Source of the DNA: Anaspis maculata
Lineage: Eukaryota; Arthropoda; Insecta; Coleoptera; Scraptiidae
DNA length: 64,000 nucleotides
Reading direction: 5' to 3'
NCBI GenBank assembly: GCA_949128115.1
Contig: OX421964.1
Coordinates: 53,422,601 to 53,486,600 of the forward strand
Part shown: positions 1-13,060 of the stretch, in pieces
How the letters are laid out: every line of letters begins with the position of its first letter
Numbering within the stretch: the stretch's first letter is position 1
Notes under the pieces: model-generated
Told to the model about the DNA's origin: nothing
Database searches by the model: none
Seen by the model: only the letters and a program-made list of their open reading frames with translations
Program-made: the position numbers and the translations under genes

Positions 1-675
1 ATACACCATTCATTAACTACGTTTAGTTTTTTCTTTGCGAGTTTACGGCAAACTTATATAGAGAGGCACATGGAGTGACGGCTATGCTGTGTACGAGTAG
101 TACTCAGATGAGAGTACCTACCCAACCTACATAGAGCTTAGTACCTACTTGAGAACCGTTATGGCCATCAAATTAAAATAATATAGTAACGACGAAGGAA
201 GTGCTCATTTGTGCGGTGAAATGAGCCATCAGCCACGCTTCTAAATCAATTTGGAATCCATTCGTATTATTAATAACAATAAATTGTAGCAAGGAGCTCG
301 TTACTTAGTGGCTTTCCGGATCGTGTCAATGAGTCAAGATGATTCACAGTAAGTAGTATCCGCGTACCGGCCGGCCTTTCGATTGTGAACAGTAGAAAGC
401 TTTGCGCGAACTTCTTTTAATCACTGATGGAAAAGTGAAAGGCGTACAATGCAAATGATTCAGCAAAGAATCTGATCTAGTTCGTGGCCAACGAGAGGTT
501 CTAGAGTTTAGCAGTTTTATCAGTATTATTAACAACTGTGTGGCTGAACCATTTGTTAACATAATATAGGCACTTTATCATGTATATAAGTATAGGTATC
601 AACAGTTCTGGGTAGGTACGCGTGATCCCTGGTAGGTACACTACTCGTCTATGTTGATCAGCAAAAAGTACTTAC
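1..675. other. Left-edge non-coding DNA, presumed intron of the FN3 gene
   Basis: This stretch lies just downstream of the donor of the minus-strand FN3 exon, so it is probably the next intron of that gene, running off the window. It is AT-rich with scattered TAGGTA/TACCTA words. The short open frames have no protein-like composition and no flanking splice signals. I see no exon, RNA gene or element here. Confidence 0.5.
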
Positions 676-1014
676 ATCCTTTGGTGGGTATCACGATGGT
701 GTTCAGGCTCTTGTCGTCCCCATCGTTGGCCCTGTCTTCCCTTTCCCCCTGGTCGGCCTTCTTGACTTCGAACGAGTAAGTGGTGGCCATCCTAAGCCCC
801 TTAACGTCGGCCGTGAAAGACCTCACATTATCGTCCACGTCGTTATGTTCAGCCTCCGTGACAGTTTGAGTCCTGCACCTCTGCGCGCCCCAGGTCTGCA
901 GTTCGCAATACCTGATTTGGAAATCCTCCGCATCCGGATCAGAGTCGACTTCCCAATGGAGACGGACTTGCCTGTAATCCGGTTCGCCCGCCAAGTTCCT
1001 GATGCCGGCCGCTG
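676..1014 (-). CDS. Internal exon encoding a fibronectin type III domain (secreted or receptor protein, partial)
   Basis: On the minus strand this 339-base exon follows a pyrimidine-rich acceptor (ttttctttgcag) and ends at a consensus donor (GGAT|GTAAGT). Both boundaries are phase 1, the usual arrangement for FN3-domain exons. The translation begins AAGIRNLAGEP. It shows the FN3 pattern: a strand-B tryptophan in VRLHWEV, strand C FQIRYC, and the conserved leucine and tyrosine in GLRMATTYSFEV, closing with IVIPTKG. Two cysteines (YCEL and RCRT) lie about 12 residues apart and could form a disulfide. FN3 domains are extracellular binding or spacing modules. The upstream exon at 13061-13127 supplies a signal peptide in matching phase. 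The protein continues left of the window, so I cannot say whether it is secreted or membrane-anchored, nor which family it belongs to. Confidence 0.82.
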
Positions 1015-3255
1015 CTGCAAAGAAAAGCGAAATCCTGTTAAGTATCACTCTCCCAACAATGTTTTTCATCGCCGGATTTTATATTTATGAATAGATCGAA
1101 AAATACTGAGGTATAAACCACAATCCTGCACAGATTTGGCATCAGTAACTCACGCCATAAGAATCTATCTGTTTCTCTTTCGCTCTGCAGCTAATCCGCA
1201 GTCTGTTCCAGCCATTTTTTATGCTAGGAAATGACGTTCTTCAGCTCTGAAAATGTACGGTTTACTACATACGTGCCTATTACCAAAATGGTATGTGGTC
1301 ATAATCAAGTAGGTAGATACCTTTTCTAGGTGTATCGTTCTGTGTGGAAGAGTTTGAAATAGTCAAGTTTCTTCTATATAGGCCTAAAGTGATCACAGAT
1401 CGGGCAGTGACTCCAGCTTTATGGAATTGAAGGTGACCAATCAATTAGGTTTAGGCATGAACACCAGCAGCATGCTAAAAAATCTCAATAGCAAATGGGT
1501 CATGCATCCCATATATACAAGCTCCCGGTAGGCCGCAAAAAACTATAATTTGATTTCGTTGCCCGAGCTCCCGTAACGGATCAGATTTGTTACGGTCTTG
1601 TCTTTTTGTCTGCACGGCGTAAAAGTGAATTAAGGTGACCTGGTCAGGATGTACCTAAGTGGCATTAATTGCTTCTCCTATGGAGCTGCGCCGCACGCCT
1701 GTACTGTTACGTCTTGTAAGGTGTCACGTTTGTTGCCACTTTGTTGTCAATAATTAGTTCTACGACCACCTCTGGGCTTTGGTACCTACATGTAGGCGTA
1801 TAGGTACAGAGGTATGCAAAAGTTGAGTACTGGTTGATTTCATAGTCGAGATGGCACGGTGAATGAATCTCACTATAATCTTTTGTGATCCTGACGAACA
1901 CAAGATGCAATCTTACATTTTCATCACTTCACACAGTTCCATTGGGAGATTTTTAGGTAGCTATGTTATTAAAAGATAACTCTAGAGTATCTACCTCGTT
2001 TTGGAATATCAGTATGAGCACGACAGGTACCTCACACCTTGAATTAAAATTCAATTAGGTATTACAGGTGGAGTAGTTCGTTCACGGCTTTCTGAAGACA
2101 TGAAGTGAATTGTTTAATAAATTAACACTGAGAAGTGAAAAATTGCATGATATATTACTTGATTAACGTCACTATTTATAAGAATGAAGGTTTTGAGTCA
2201 AACATGAACTACCTAAGTATTTTATTTCAGTCTCTGATGATTGCAGAACTCAAGGAACACTCATTAGATTTACAGCTCTATAGCAGGTGTTGCTTTTCTT
2301 TCCTCAGTTACCTATAGCATTTTATAAAGCTATCTTTTGCTTTTCAATGCAGATGAAAACTGTGTTATCTAGTAAGCAATTCGACTAACCCGAGAAGATT
2401 TTCAGTCAACTCAATAAGTTAGTTGTTGAGGATAGAAAAGCCTTTTCACATTTTTCGTATCAAAGTCTTACCCTGAGCTAGATGTTTAGGTACCTATGAC
2501 ATCTTTTCCGTCCACTCAAGTGTTCAATGATTTCTTGTAATATGTTTGTTACAAAAATCGCTAAAGATCACGACGCGCGAATGGAACGCATCTGCATAAT
2601 TGGCGGAGGAGACGTGCTTTGAGTGCGTGCCAGAATATCGCAAAAACGATGAAATTTTCCAGAGCTCTAGCGAAAGGGCTGCTGGGGGATGCTGGAATAT
2701 GCCGGAACAACAATTAAGCACCTAAGAGATCTTTCCAAAAATAGTATACGTTGTTTTAAAATAATGTGCATCTAGACGGCCGCGAAATTTGACATTTGAT
2801 ATTGCTTTTGGTAGGTAGGCCAAATCGACTTCAACATCAAAAAATTGTAATCAAATGTTCTCACATTGATGATTTTCCTTGACGTTGATCGAGCTCGATT
2901 TGGCTTACCAAAAAGCTTCTTTTTTCAACTCAAATGTCAAAATTCACCACCGCCCGAGATGAATAGAATCGTGAATGGTGTGTGTTTGAATGTTTGTCTC
3001 TTCATCAATTATTATAGAAGTACCCAACGCAAATTTGTAACAGTATTTTTATGTCCAATGAAGTTTTTCTATGTGGGATTTGCAGTGGGAACTGGACTGG
3101 GAAGAAAACGATAGATAAGGGCCCTGGGTAATAACATCATTATATTATCTAAGGTCCGGTATTTTAGTCAGAGTGGAATTTTCGTTTAGTAAAACTATTG
3201 GTTTTATTACTGCAGAGACAACTGTTGCAACAATTAAATCTATGGCAACTAATGG

Positions 3256-3350
3256 TGGGATTCACTAAAAAATTGCATACCATAAACGCTCTGTTACGCT
3301 GTTATTGCCTGAGCAACAACCAATAGGCGACAAAGAAAAGTTTATTTACA
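3256..3350. repeat. Partial MITE, related to the copies at 4740-4882 and 27053-27204
   Basis: The segment carries the family's left half: an AT-rich start, the words CTCTGTTACGCTGTTATT and then GCAACAACCAATAGGCGAC. The matching part of the full copy reads CTCTGTTACGCTGTTATTACC followed by CAACAGCCAATGGCCGAC. The right inverted half is missing or too decayed to see. Confidence 0.55.
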
Positions 3351-3392
3351 AGCGTGCCACGCAAATATAGGGCAGAAAGTAAATGCGTGCGG

Positions 3393-3528
3393 AAAATAGT
3401 ATATTACATACCGAGGCGGGAAGTGCTTCATCACTACTGCTGAGAGCAAGATAGCTGCGAGCTTTAGCTCGCAGCTATGCTCGAAGCAGGAATGGAGCAA
3501 TTACTGCCGAGAGTATGTATACTATTTT
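3393..3528. repeat. Short hairpin MITE with a perfect 13-bp central stem
   Basis: The left arm starting AAAATAGTATA is the inverted copy of TATACTATTTT at the right end, with partial complementarity throughout. At the centre (3451-3478) a perfect 13-bp stem, ATAGCTGCGAGCT and its complement, is separated by only two bases. The whole is compatible with a small non-autonomous DNA element. No target duplication was identified. Confidence 0.6.
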
Positions 3529-4557
3529 ATTCACAACCATTTTCAACACTTCAATTAGCAAATAAATAGAAATTTGTTTGGCCTAATTGTATTTATTTTC
3601 CATTAATTTATTTATTTATTTTTTTTCATCTTCATCCTCATTTTCCTGGGGCCCTCTGGAGCCCAGACCAGTCTCAGCCAAATTTAAACACAGCGGCCGG
3701 TCCGGTATACTTCTCTATGTCACTTTTATACCACTTCAGCTGGTTAGAATGAAGATTTTGAGTTTAAATAGTAAATTAGGCTATTAGAGTCATCAATAAT
3801 ATCATAACCACCATACCATAACAATAACTGGCACCCTTAGCATCACAAAACTGCATTTGACTTTTCGATTCGAGCCCCTCTACACCTGTCATCCATCTGT
3901 CAATTGTCAAACAATCAAGAAGGCCATGCACTTTCCGCCCTCTAACCGGGGCGGAAAGTGATTTCGGAGGCGGAAAAAAAATCATCAACAAAGCGTCTTT
4001 TTCCAACTTTTTAAAAGTCAGTAATAGTCTATTACTATAGGGGTTGTGAATAAATAAAATTTTATCGAAATTATAAACTTCCACTTGAATTTTTGTTGGT
4101 GGTCACGATGAAGTGAAGCTAACAGAAGTTGGCTAATTTTTGTTTTGTTATTCTTCCAGCTGGAAATCACCGTGGCGGTACGCCAGGGTACCTACTCCTT
4201 TAAGTGTTATTTGTACCATTTCTATCTGCTTGTGACGTGTTTTAGTTTTAACTCAAGTAATTATAGCCTCGTCGTGGTTTCCATTGGCTTGTGTGTGAAC
4301 GAAGAATTGAATTTCAAATTGATTTTTAAAGTGCAAAATAAAAGATTTTGTACCGGACGATAAAGGAGCAAGCGAAAATTGCTAGTTTAGAGCTGTTGCC
4401 AGCGAAATCTCGCCAGCGCTATACGACAAAGAATTGATGTCAATAAGTGTTTGCTTTTTTCTATTGAAGTTTTTGATGTTTTGTTTGCATGTTACTTTCC
4501 GTCATGCATGTAACTGGAAAATAAATCACTATTACACAACAGAGCGTTCATATGTGA

Positions 4558-4654
4558 TTTTTTTTTGGCGGTGGGCGAGGATCCGTGTACTCACTGGCAG
4601 TCCTCCTAAGCACCGCCTCGGTACCTACTCTGATAGCGGTGCCGGGTGATTCAC
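4558..4654 (-). mobile_element. 5'-truncated copy of the tRNA-derived SINE, inserted in half of a MITE
   Basis: A T-run (the A-tail on the minus strand) is followed by GCGGTGGGCG, then CGTGTACTCACTGGCAGT and GCGGTGCCGGGTGATTC. This matches the 3' part of the full SINE at 18528-18867, without the tRNA head. A 5-bp repeat TGTGA (4553-4557 and 4655-4659) flanks it. The flanks (ACAGAGCGTTCATA on the left, TTTTTACATAATCGCAC on the right) resemble the right half of the MITE at 4740-4882. The SINE therefore appears to have inserted into an older MITE copy. Confidence 0.7.
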
Positions 4655-4739
4655 TGTGAAATGTTTTTTTACATAATCGCACTGTTAACAAAGTTTTACT
4701 AAATGAAAGTATAACTCCAAGTGAAATACTGAGCCTAAT

Positions 4740-4882
4740 GGTGCGATTTTCTAAAAAATAACATTCCGTAAAGGCTCTGTTACGCTGTTATTACCTAGGC
4801 AACAGCCAATGGCCGACAGGAATTTTTACATAACAGAACTAACAGAGCGTTTATGGAATGTTATTTTTTACAGAATAGCACT
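4740..4882. repeat. MITE of about 143 bp with long terminal inverted repeats
   Basis: The left end GGTGCGATTTTCTAAAAAAT pairs with the right end ATTTTTTACAGAATAGCACT, and the arms continue through ACATTCCGTAAAGGCTCTGTTA and its complement. The centre holds CAACAGCCAATGG. There is no open frame. Relatives occur at 3256-3350 and 27053-27204 and, interrupted by a SINE, around 4530-4690. Confidence 0.75.
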
Positions 4883-7002
4883 ATAAGTAAGACAGTGATA
4901 GTTCATGTATTTACTGAGGTACCTATCTACCTACCTGATCAATCGGTAGGTACCTACCTACAATGTTTTGTGTGCTTTCCATGAATCAAAGACGAGATGG
5001 ATCAGAGGTGACCAACAATAACGTTAAACAATAACCTCGACAATAAAACTTTGTCAGTCACATTCTGACCAACGACCATCACTCACCGCGGCATTAAGCA
5101 TTCATTACATCGAGTAAAAGCAAGCAATAATGTTTTTCTGTTGAAATTCTGCTACGTAATAAAAACAAATGAAAGCAAGCTCTTGTGTGCAAAGCTTCAG
5201 GACAGCTTCGTCGGACCGTCATCCCATCAGCCACATGTCGACCGGCGAGCAAAAGACAAGGACAATTAATTAATAACGTTATTAAGCACTTAACGTCAAA
5301 ACGACGTTTCAAGCACCATGCGTGTAGATGTCGCCAACATTTGTGCAACAAATGGTGTACACTGTACCTATTGGTAGATAGGTATCAACCTACGGAACAA
5401 CGTCGTAACGTTACATGATAAAATATATCTTGGGCTTTTTTTTTACCTTTCGTTTACCTCTCCCGTTAGCGATGTTGAAAACAGTTAATGGGTCTCCTTC
5501 ATGGATTATGTATATAATGCGATCATCATTACCACCACAAATCCATTCAACGCGTTTGTGCGTCCTTCCTTCCTGCACAATACGTTTAGTTAGCCCATTG
5601 TTAATCCAGTGAAACAATCGGCATCAGATATAGACCAACACAACTGCTTAGGTACTTTAGCCAAATTAGAGGAACCGATGGGAATGCTCTGTGAGATACC
5701 TAATTGGGAGGAAGAGGAAATTCTTTTCCGTATATAAATACCTACACTCTTCACTCTGTTTTTCTAAACAATAACATTTTGTGTTGTTTGTAGGTGGGTT
5801 TAAAACGCGTAATTACCTTCGTACAAGTTCTTGCACCTCGAAGAACTGTTAAGCCCAATTAAGCTAAACTGTGTATAGTAAATTTTGATGAATTGACGTG
5901 CACCGCTGGGTTGTCACTTTTTTTTTGCAATTTCAACGATGATGAACTTTCCCATCATTCAGAATTGAGCGCAAAAACTTCACGAAGGAGATTACTGCCT
6001 AGTGCATATAAAATTAATGATGGACGGTTGTGGCAAAAAATGCTGCTTCTTTGTGGATGATGGAATTACGAGAAAAAACCCGACGACTAAGTCTGATCGC
6101 AAATTGTCTAACTAATGGGAGTGAATTGCTTTGCGACCGAGACATGAACCACACCACGCGGAGACCAGAGCAAGACGTTATTACGCCATGCTACTTTGTT
6201 GTCAAGTACAATGGCCGTTTTTTGGAAAGTTCCAAGAGTTGAAAAAACGGCGGGGCATCACCTCTTTAATGTGGTTTCTGGAAATTTAAAGTTTTTAGTT
6301 TCGCTTCCTACCGATTTTGTTGGTACCTACCTGTGAGGTACATAAAAGTTGTTGTTGAATGATGATGTACAAGCTGTACCTACCTGCCTTACCCATGTAT
6401 TGTGTGCATTTATTCAACATTAAGCAACAAAAGTGGAAGTAAGTATACGAAAAACATTTAATTTAAGAGCATTTCAGAGCGAAAGGAAATGACTAACTTA
6501 ATAACTTTTTTCTCTCAGTTGATGGGGATGGAGTTGAATTGGTTAAATAAGGCGTTGCGGAACCATCGGCCTTATTCCTTGACAGAAATTTGTCATTCAG
6601 GTCTCTTTCGAAATCTACGAGGAGGTAACTTGGTTTGACTGTAACGACATTCTCTCAAAATCCAAAAAAATTCAAATTTTGAAAAATCCTCCCTACTAAA
6701 TGAGACGTCTGGTTAAAATCCGTGGAAAAAAATGCTACAGCAACTTTCGATAACCTTACTAAATTGATGTTGGCGGCGGCAATACTTAGGCAAATTTATT
6801 TATAGCCCCGTACCTTATCTTCACGAAGCTGGACATCACAAGGCTCTTTGATACCTTCTGTCCTAGATACTATTCGCCATTTAAAAAAATAGGCGCCACC
6901 TAAGATCAAAATGAAGGAGAGGAAACAAAATTGTGGGTCTTGAATCTTGATGCCGGTTGGAAAATAAACATTATGTATTTATTTATTTATTTGAAATGAA
7001 TT

Positions 7003-8274
7003 TAGTCCAGGTATTATAGAAAAAATAGCAAACAAAAATGATAACTAGCCGGATTTTTGTATATAAGCTCAGTTAAGCATGTAGTTCAACATAGTAAAAG
7101 TCCTCAAGAATCCGGTGTGAGCTTCGACCGTTGTGGCCTCGAGAAGAACTTGAGGATCAGTTTTTCGTGTTCATCTCGTAAACGATGGCACTTGGAGGAA
7201 AAGCACTTGTAGCAAAATTGTCGGAAATTGTGTTGTGTACAAGAAAGGTCCTTACATATTCCATCATCAGTCCACTCCTTCTTCGTCAAAACACAAGAAA
7301 AGCTTAATAGTCCAGATGCTCGATGCCGAAGACTGTACGGACCTTGAGTTTTATGATGGCAGGGTGCCAGTTGGTAGAGGTGTTGTTCGATCCATTCTCT
7401 TTTGATTGAAACTTAATGCCATCAATACCATCATGAAATATCTTAAGAAGACTGAGGTCGATACCAAAAAAAAAATAGTTTTCCGTATATCAGTAATTCA
7501 TCAGATCTTGAATCGAAACTTGGTGTTTTGAATCGAAACAATGATAAATTACATTTAAAATGAAATAACAGTGAAAAGCCCTCTCTAGGCCAACTAATTT
7601 TAGAAAAAATACAGTCAACTTTTTTCTGATAAGTGGACGAAAATATATTTTTTTTGGTAACAGCTTCAGTCTTTTGAAGATATTTCAAGAACGGCTCAAG
7701 ATATTTAATTCAAGTTTACGACGACTTCATGACCATGGAATCAGAATTATTTATGGCGATTTACATGTCTTCACCTATTTTGGTTCTCGAGGTACAAATG
7801 TTTAACTTTTTGTTTTTATTTCACCCTGTATATGCTGCTGGCATAGTTTGTCTTGATGGCTTCAAGTTTCAACCATAAGAGAGTGGATCAAACAACACCT
7901 CTGCAAAGTGGCACTCCGCCATCATAAAACTCAAGGTCCATACCAGTCTTCAGCATCGAGCATCTGGACTATTTTTATTTTCATGTGTTTTGACGAAGAA
8001 GGAGATGACTGGCGATGAAATGTGTAAGGACCTTTCTTGTGGACAATAAGATTTCTAACAATTTCTTTCCGGGAACTTTTTTCCCAAGTGCTATTGTTCA
8101 TGAAAACTGACCCTCAAGTTCTTCTCGAGGCCACAACGGCCGAAGCTCACACCGGATTTTTGAGGACTTTTACTATGGTGAACTACATGCTTAACTGAGC
8201 TTATATACAAAAATCCGGCTAGTTATCATTTTTGTTCGCTATTTGCGATTTAAACAGCTGAAATTCCTGGACTA
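7003..8274. mobile_element. Giant palindromic (fold-back) element, copy 1
   Basis: The first and last roughly 430 bases are inverted copies of each other. TAGTCCAGG at 7003 pairs with CCTGGACTA ending at 8274, GATAACTAGCCGGATTTTTG pairs with its complement near 8200, and the words CTCGAGAAGAACTTGAGG and CACACCGGAT recur mirrored. A second, offset inverted pair lies inside (about 7440-7490 and 7638-7690), which points to an internal rearrangement. No transposase frame is seen. It lies in the FN3-gene intron. Confidence 0.82.
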
Positions 8275-8495
8275 CTATTATTATTTGCCAAAAAATGTTC
8301 GTCTGAGGTACTTTTTTTTTATTTCAGTCGCTCGCTCCTTGAAATATCCACTAAATCTCCTCACTATCCCCCCCCCGCCTGTCCATGAGTCTGGGTACGC
8401 CACTGGCACTGTGACAGAAATGGCCTGAAACTGTGAGATGGATTTTTGGTTTTGTAAGTTGCCAAACATGTCCGGATATGTTACGGATGAATATA

Positions 8496-9715
8496 CAGGG
8501 TGATTCACCCCCAAATGGACATAGCCTAAGCGTAGGTCCAGTTTTACCAGGCGAACCAGGATCTGGCTTTGAAATTTTTCTAACACTGTTTGTTTCGAAG
8601 TTACAGGGTGATTCATGTATTTTGTCGAATTTTTTGACAAGCCGTATCTTCAGAACGACCGAATGGATTGGATTGAAATTTTGTGGGTTGATTCTTCTAT
8701 TGATATCTGACACATCGCCTTCTCAAACAGTTTAAAGTTTCCAGGGCCGGCCTTGTAAAAAAAACTTTGAAGCTTTTTTTCAAAAAAAAAATTTTGTATG
8801 CATATTTTTTGAATTTCATTTTCAAATTCGGGAACTACATCAAACATGCTAATAATATCGCAAAAAAATTGCTTGACACCATTGAGCTGTCAAGAAAATT
8901 TTGACAATCGCAATGATTTTTGAGGTTACGATTTTTTCTAAATCAATATTTTCAATATTTGCAAATGATCTATTACGGCCCTAAATTTCAGCCGTTTTGT
9001 CAGATAAATGAAAATGACATTTTTCTCGTTTTTTCAGAAGTAACAAAAAATTTCATCAGAATTTTCAAAATTTTTTTGATAGGTTTCTCAATTTCAGCTC
9101 AATTTGGGATAGAAGTGAAGCTGAGGGACGTAACAATAATTTTTTTAAAATCGGCTGAAACTCTTTGTTACTACTGAGAAAACGAGAAAAATGTCATTTT
9201 CATTTTTATGACGAAACGGCTGGAATTTGGGGCCATAATAAATCATTTGTGAATATTTGAAAATATTAGTTTACAAAAAATCCTAACCTCAAAATTCATC
9301 AGGATTATCAATTTTCTTTTGACAGCTTAATGGTGCCAAGCAATTTTTTTGCGATATTGATAGCATGTTTCATGTAGTTTCTGAATATGGAAATGAATTT
9401 TGAAAAATATGCATACAGAGTGTCTTTTTTGGAAAAATCTTTGAAATTATTTTTTCAAGGCCGGCCCTGGAAATTTTGAACTCTTTGATAGAGCGATGTG
9501 TCAGACATCAATAGAAGAATAAACCCACAAAATTTCAAACCAATTGGTTGGGTTGTTCTAAAGTTATGGCTTGTCAAAAAATTCTACGAAATACATGAAT
9601 CACCCTGTAGCTTCGAAACGAACATCGTAAGAAAAATTTCAAAACCAGATCCAGGTTCGCCTGAGAAAACTGGACCTGCCCTTAAGCTATGTCTATTTGG
9701 TGGTGAATCACCCTG
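8496..9715. mobile_element. Giant palindromic element, copy 2 (CAGGGTGATTCAC termini, TA-flanked)
   Basis: It begins CAGGGTGATTCACC and ends with the inverse GGTGAATCACCCTG. Both sides are flanked by TA (8494-8495 and 9716-9717), as expected for Tc1/mariner-type insertion. Arms of about 600 bp are mirrored: CCAGATCC, GGCTTGTCAAAAAATTCTAC and GGCCGGCCCTGGAAA all appear in both orientations, and the centre is near 9105. A second CAGGGTGATTCATG module sits at 8604 in the left arm and, mirrored, at 9594-9607 in the right arm. No intact coding frame spans it. Confidence 0.88.
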
Positions 9716-10140
9716 TATTCATCATGTCACTATAATTTTGTCAGCGTTGCAGATACCTAGTTAAAACTTCAGCCAAGATTTATGGTTAGAGCGATCTTGG
9801 ATCTTGTCATGCAAATTAAATGCGGTTAGACATTCAGTTCCCAGCATTAAGTTCTATTGACTCTGATGCGTTATTAACAGTTTTATCTTACATGCATCTT
9901 ATTAGTCTTATTACTAAGTGTCTCATTAGGTATCTACCTTTATAATAAAGACTTGAAGCGTTCGGAGATGATTATTATTAGTCTACCTATTATTAGATAA
10001 CCACATCGTACCGAGGTATACCTACTGGCGAGGGTAAAGCGAAGCGCAAGATAAGGTATAAGGCCCCCAGTTAGTACCTACCTATAAGGCCCGAAACTGC
10101 AATGAAACTTATCATCGTGGTTTGTATACTATTTCATTCT

Positions 10141-10290
10141 TACCTCGGCTTCCACCAAACTTTTATCAACGCGATAACTTTATCACTCTGATAGTAACTA
10201 AGTAATTGGCCATCCTATTGGCTGGTGCATAGCAACTATCAGCGTGATAGATTTAATCTGCTCTTGAAATTTTGGTTGAACCCGAGGTTA
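10141..10290. repeat. Hairpin MITE of about 150 bp
   Basis: The left end TACCTCGGCTTCCACCAAA is the imperfect inverse of TTGGTTGAACCCGAGGTTA at the right. Inside, CTATCACGCTGATAGTTGC appears on the complementary strand opposite TATCACTCTGATAGTAAC. The centre contains CCTATTGGCTGGTGC, a CCAAT-type core like that of the 4740-4882 family. Confidence 0.65.
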
Positions 10291-11079
10291 ATCATGTAGT
10301 TTTTACATACACTATACCTAGGCGCTAAAAATTGAAAATTTGAATATCGACTTTTTTGTCATAGCTTCCAGATCGTCTGATCAATTTTGCTGAAACTTGG
10401 TCTAGTGACAATACCTACTGATTTACCAATTCATTATTTGAATGGATCGGTACATTCTTTCGTAATTTTTCTACTACAACTACCATATTTTTCATTTTCT
10501 CAAAGAAGTTAATAAAGCCATTCTCGCCCTTTTAAACGTGATGTAATGAATCAGTTACCATAGTGATTGTGAATAATAGTGTAGTATTCAATAAGCGTGC
10601 AATGATTGCTATTACTAATGAGGACATGTTTGTAGATACGAGACGTAGGCGAGTGTCGTCATTGATCTGAATGAGTAATAGCCATTACACGATAATAAAA
10701 CAGGCACTATGCTTTATCTCCGACTACGACGATCATTCAAAAAAAGACTGAGCTTTGAGAACAGTGAAACAGGCAGTGGTTAACGAGACTTCAACTGTTC
10801 ATGAAATATGAAATAAGTAAGGCACATTCCTTACTGCGCAAGGTTACTGTAAACTGTAAGTTTCCAACTTCGACTTGCAATTCCTGCAGCGGATGGGGAA
10901 TCAGCTCTCAAAGTTTGTAACACTAATTTGGAAACATCCTGTATATGAGTAATACCTATAGCTTGAAACACTTTAGATGTCGAGAAATGGAAAAAACAGT
11001 CTCGTTTTTTGAAGAAAAAATGACCATTCTGTATTTTGTCGACGTAGAGAAAATGTTCAGAAAACATCAGACGAATTGG

Positions 11080-11421
11080 TGGAGGTGCCGTTTTCACGGC
11101 ACGTTGGTAATGCTCTCGGAAAGTGTAGGATTTTTCAGGAGTCGCCGCGAAACCGTATGCCGGTTCACTGTGGAATTTGCTGGAGGACCTATGGAACATT
11201 CGCGATTAATGGTCGGACCTATATACAGCACAGATTCTCGGCCTACGACCAGTGTTAAATTGGAAGGATCAAGAGCGATAGAAAGCGAGTAGTAGGCGAT
11301 ATTCCCAAGTAAAAAATTGTTGGCGTGTATTTATTGTAGTACGTAGTGATAAACAGTGTCTATTTTAGAACGATCGTCTCAATTATTATAAACAAACCCG
11401 TACGCGAAATACGCGAAAACA
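11080..11421. mobile_element. LTR fragment (3' part), same family as the solo LTR at 42075-44374
   Basis: Words shared in order with that LTR include TATGCCGG, GGAATTTGCTGGAGGA, GATCGAGTG-like text, TTGTTGGCG, TCGTAGTACG-like text, GAACAGTGT-like text and AACCCGTACGC. The copy ends near 11421 in AAAACA. The 5' half of the LTR is not recognisable, so this is an old truncated or diverged copy. Confidence 0.6.
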
Positions 11422-11994
11422 ATATTAAGTAGCTATTATCCTCAACCTATTATTAAGTAGGTGTCTGATTTTAAACGGCTCTCGGTACAGATTCCAGACA
11501 TTCTGAATAATTCTACATTCTTTACCTCTCATTAGGTGAAGACTCATGAAAATTGAAACCCGAAAGTGTTTATTAAACCATACATAAGCTTTCTGGGTTC
11601 GAGCGCATCAACGCTACTGATCAGTGAGCTGGCTAATGAATACTTGATGGCTTGAAAGTGCAAAGAAAGTGTACGACCTTTGACTCTGAAGTCGCAGAAA
11701 GTGGTAGCTAATTCCCTTTTTGTGACTGCATATGTCTACTTCATATGCTCCACCGTTTCAAGGATAAAAACACTATCCTATCACCACATTGTTTCTCATT
11801 TAGTATGACTTCTATAGCAATGCTCAATTTTCTACTTTCATAAAGAAGTTGATTGTCGCCGGTAAGGTTACATAATGTTCGCTGGTGTAGGTATTTGATT
11901 TAGCCGACACTTTAGTTTTTGTGTCCTTCTTTTGTGCCGGTAGGTAGGTGATACCTGAATGAAAATTATCATTCTCAGTCGTTAATGCCTTCAA

Positions 11995-12140
11995 GAGCTG
12001 GTATTTCCATTTCCTGATTAAGTTTCAAATAAGCTATTTGGATGATAAAAGTTGCGTTTTACGCTCTGCGCAGCGTTTATTTAACAAAAATACTTAGCCT
12101 GTTCAGAACTTTATTAGGAGACGGAAATACCACCCCTAGT
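11995..12140. repeat. MITE of the GGTATTTCC family, copy 1
   Basis: The left end GCTGGTATTTCCATTTCCT pairs with AGGAGACGGAAATACCACC at the right. The interior text (AAGTTTC, TAGCTATTTGG, GCTCTGCGCA, CTGTTCAGAACTTTATTAG) matches the copy at 27211-27349 closely and in the same order. There is no open frame. Confidence 0.72.
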
Positions 12141-13060
12141 GACTAATAAACACTAACAGAAAATGTGAACTTGTCAAATCGTCAGTGGTCAGTGGTCTAG
12201 GTAGGTATAGGGCTCGGTATAGGGTGTAGGTACACTCTACACTTCGAATACACAAGATGTTAATTTTCAAACTTCTCACCTCACTCCTCACTAGGAAAGC
12301 GCCGAAACGTTCGATTTTTACTCGGATTTTTATATCGAGGGGTGCTAGACACGTATTGTCAGATTTTTAGTTTCAACTCATTCGCCCCCACCCTACTCTA
12401 CTTTAAAATTTCAAATAGCATTACCTATATATTGCGATAAAATCAAAAAGGTAGGTGATGAAATTTTCTTTCTGCCAAACATATTTTAATTTTTCTTAAC
12501 CACCAACCCTGCTCACAATCCTTCCATTGTTGAATAAATAAGAAACTTCCAATTCCTGGGAAATAGATTTTTCCAGCAGAAACAAATCTATTTTGGATTA
12601 GAAGTAAAACATCTCTAAAACATGTACTTATTGTCAAATTTTTATCTTCAACTCTTTCGCCACTCTAAGGTTAGGCAATTCCCTTATCCATTCCAGGTCC
12701 ATTGGTTTCAACCTCTGCTTCAACTATAACTTCACTTGAAATTGATGCAAAAATGGAAACCTAATAAATTTCAGTGTCAGACTTGATTAAGATCCGATAA
12801 TCAGATACCTATGTTTCTACACGAGGTTTGACCATAATCTTCATCCTGTCTTGAATAATTCATAGGTAGAAGATAGTAAGATACCTTAACCACACCACAA
12901 GGTACGTAGGTACTAAAATTTATGACTGTTTTATGTGAGGCTCTGAAAAGAAGAGTGAAGTAAATGTGAAGCCTACGCGTCACAGAGGTTGATCCACTGA
13001 TGAAGGTCGAAAAACCAAGAGCCTAATTAATTAACCTTGGTCGGATGGACATGTACTTAC

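Larger units (their letters stand above)
1015..13060 (-). other. First intron (about 12 kb) of the FN3 gene
   Basis: This is inferred from the phase-1 donor at 13060 and the phase-1 acceptor at 1015-1016. It holds two giant palindromic elements (7003-8274 and 8496-9715), several MITEs, a truncated SINE and an LTR fragment, all listed separately. The stretches at 1100-3250, 4900-7000, 9720-10140, 10290-11080 and 12150-13050 are AT-rich. They contain repeated TAGGTACCTA words and a diverged direct repeat (about 12300-12380 and 12600-12665), but no open frame that looks coding. An undetected small exon inside the intron is possible. Confidence 0.6.
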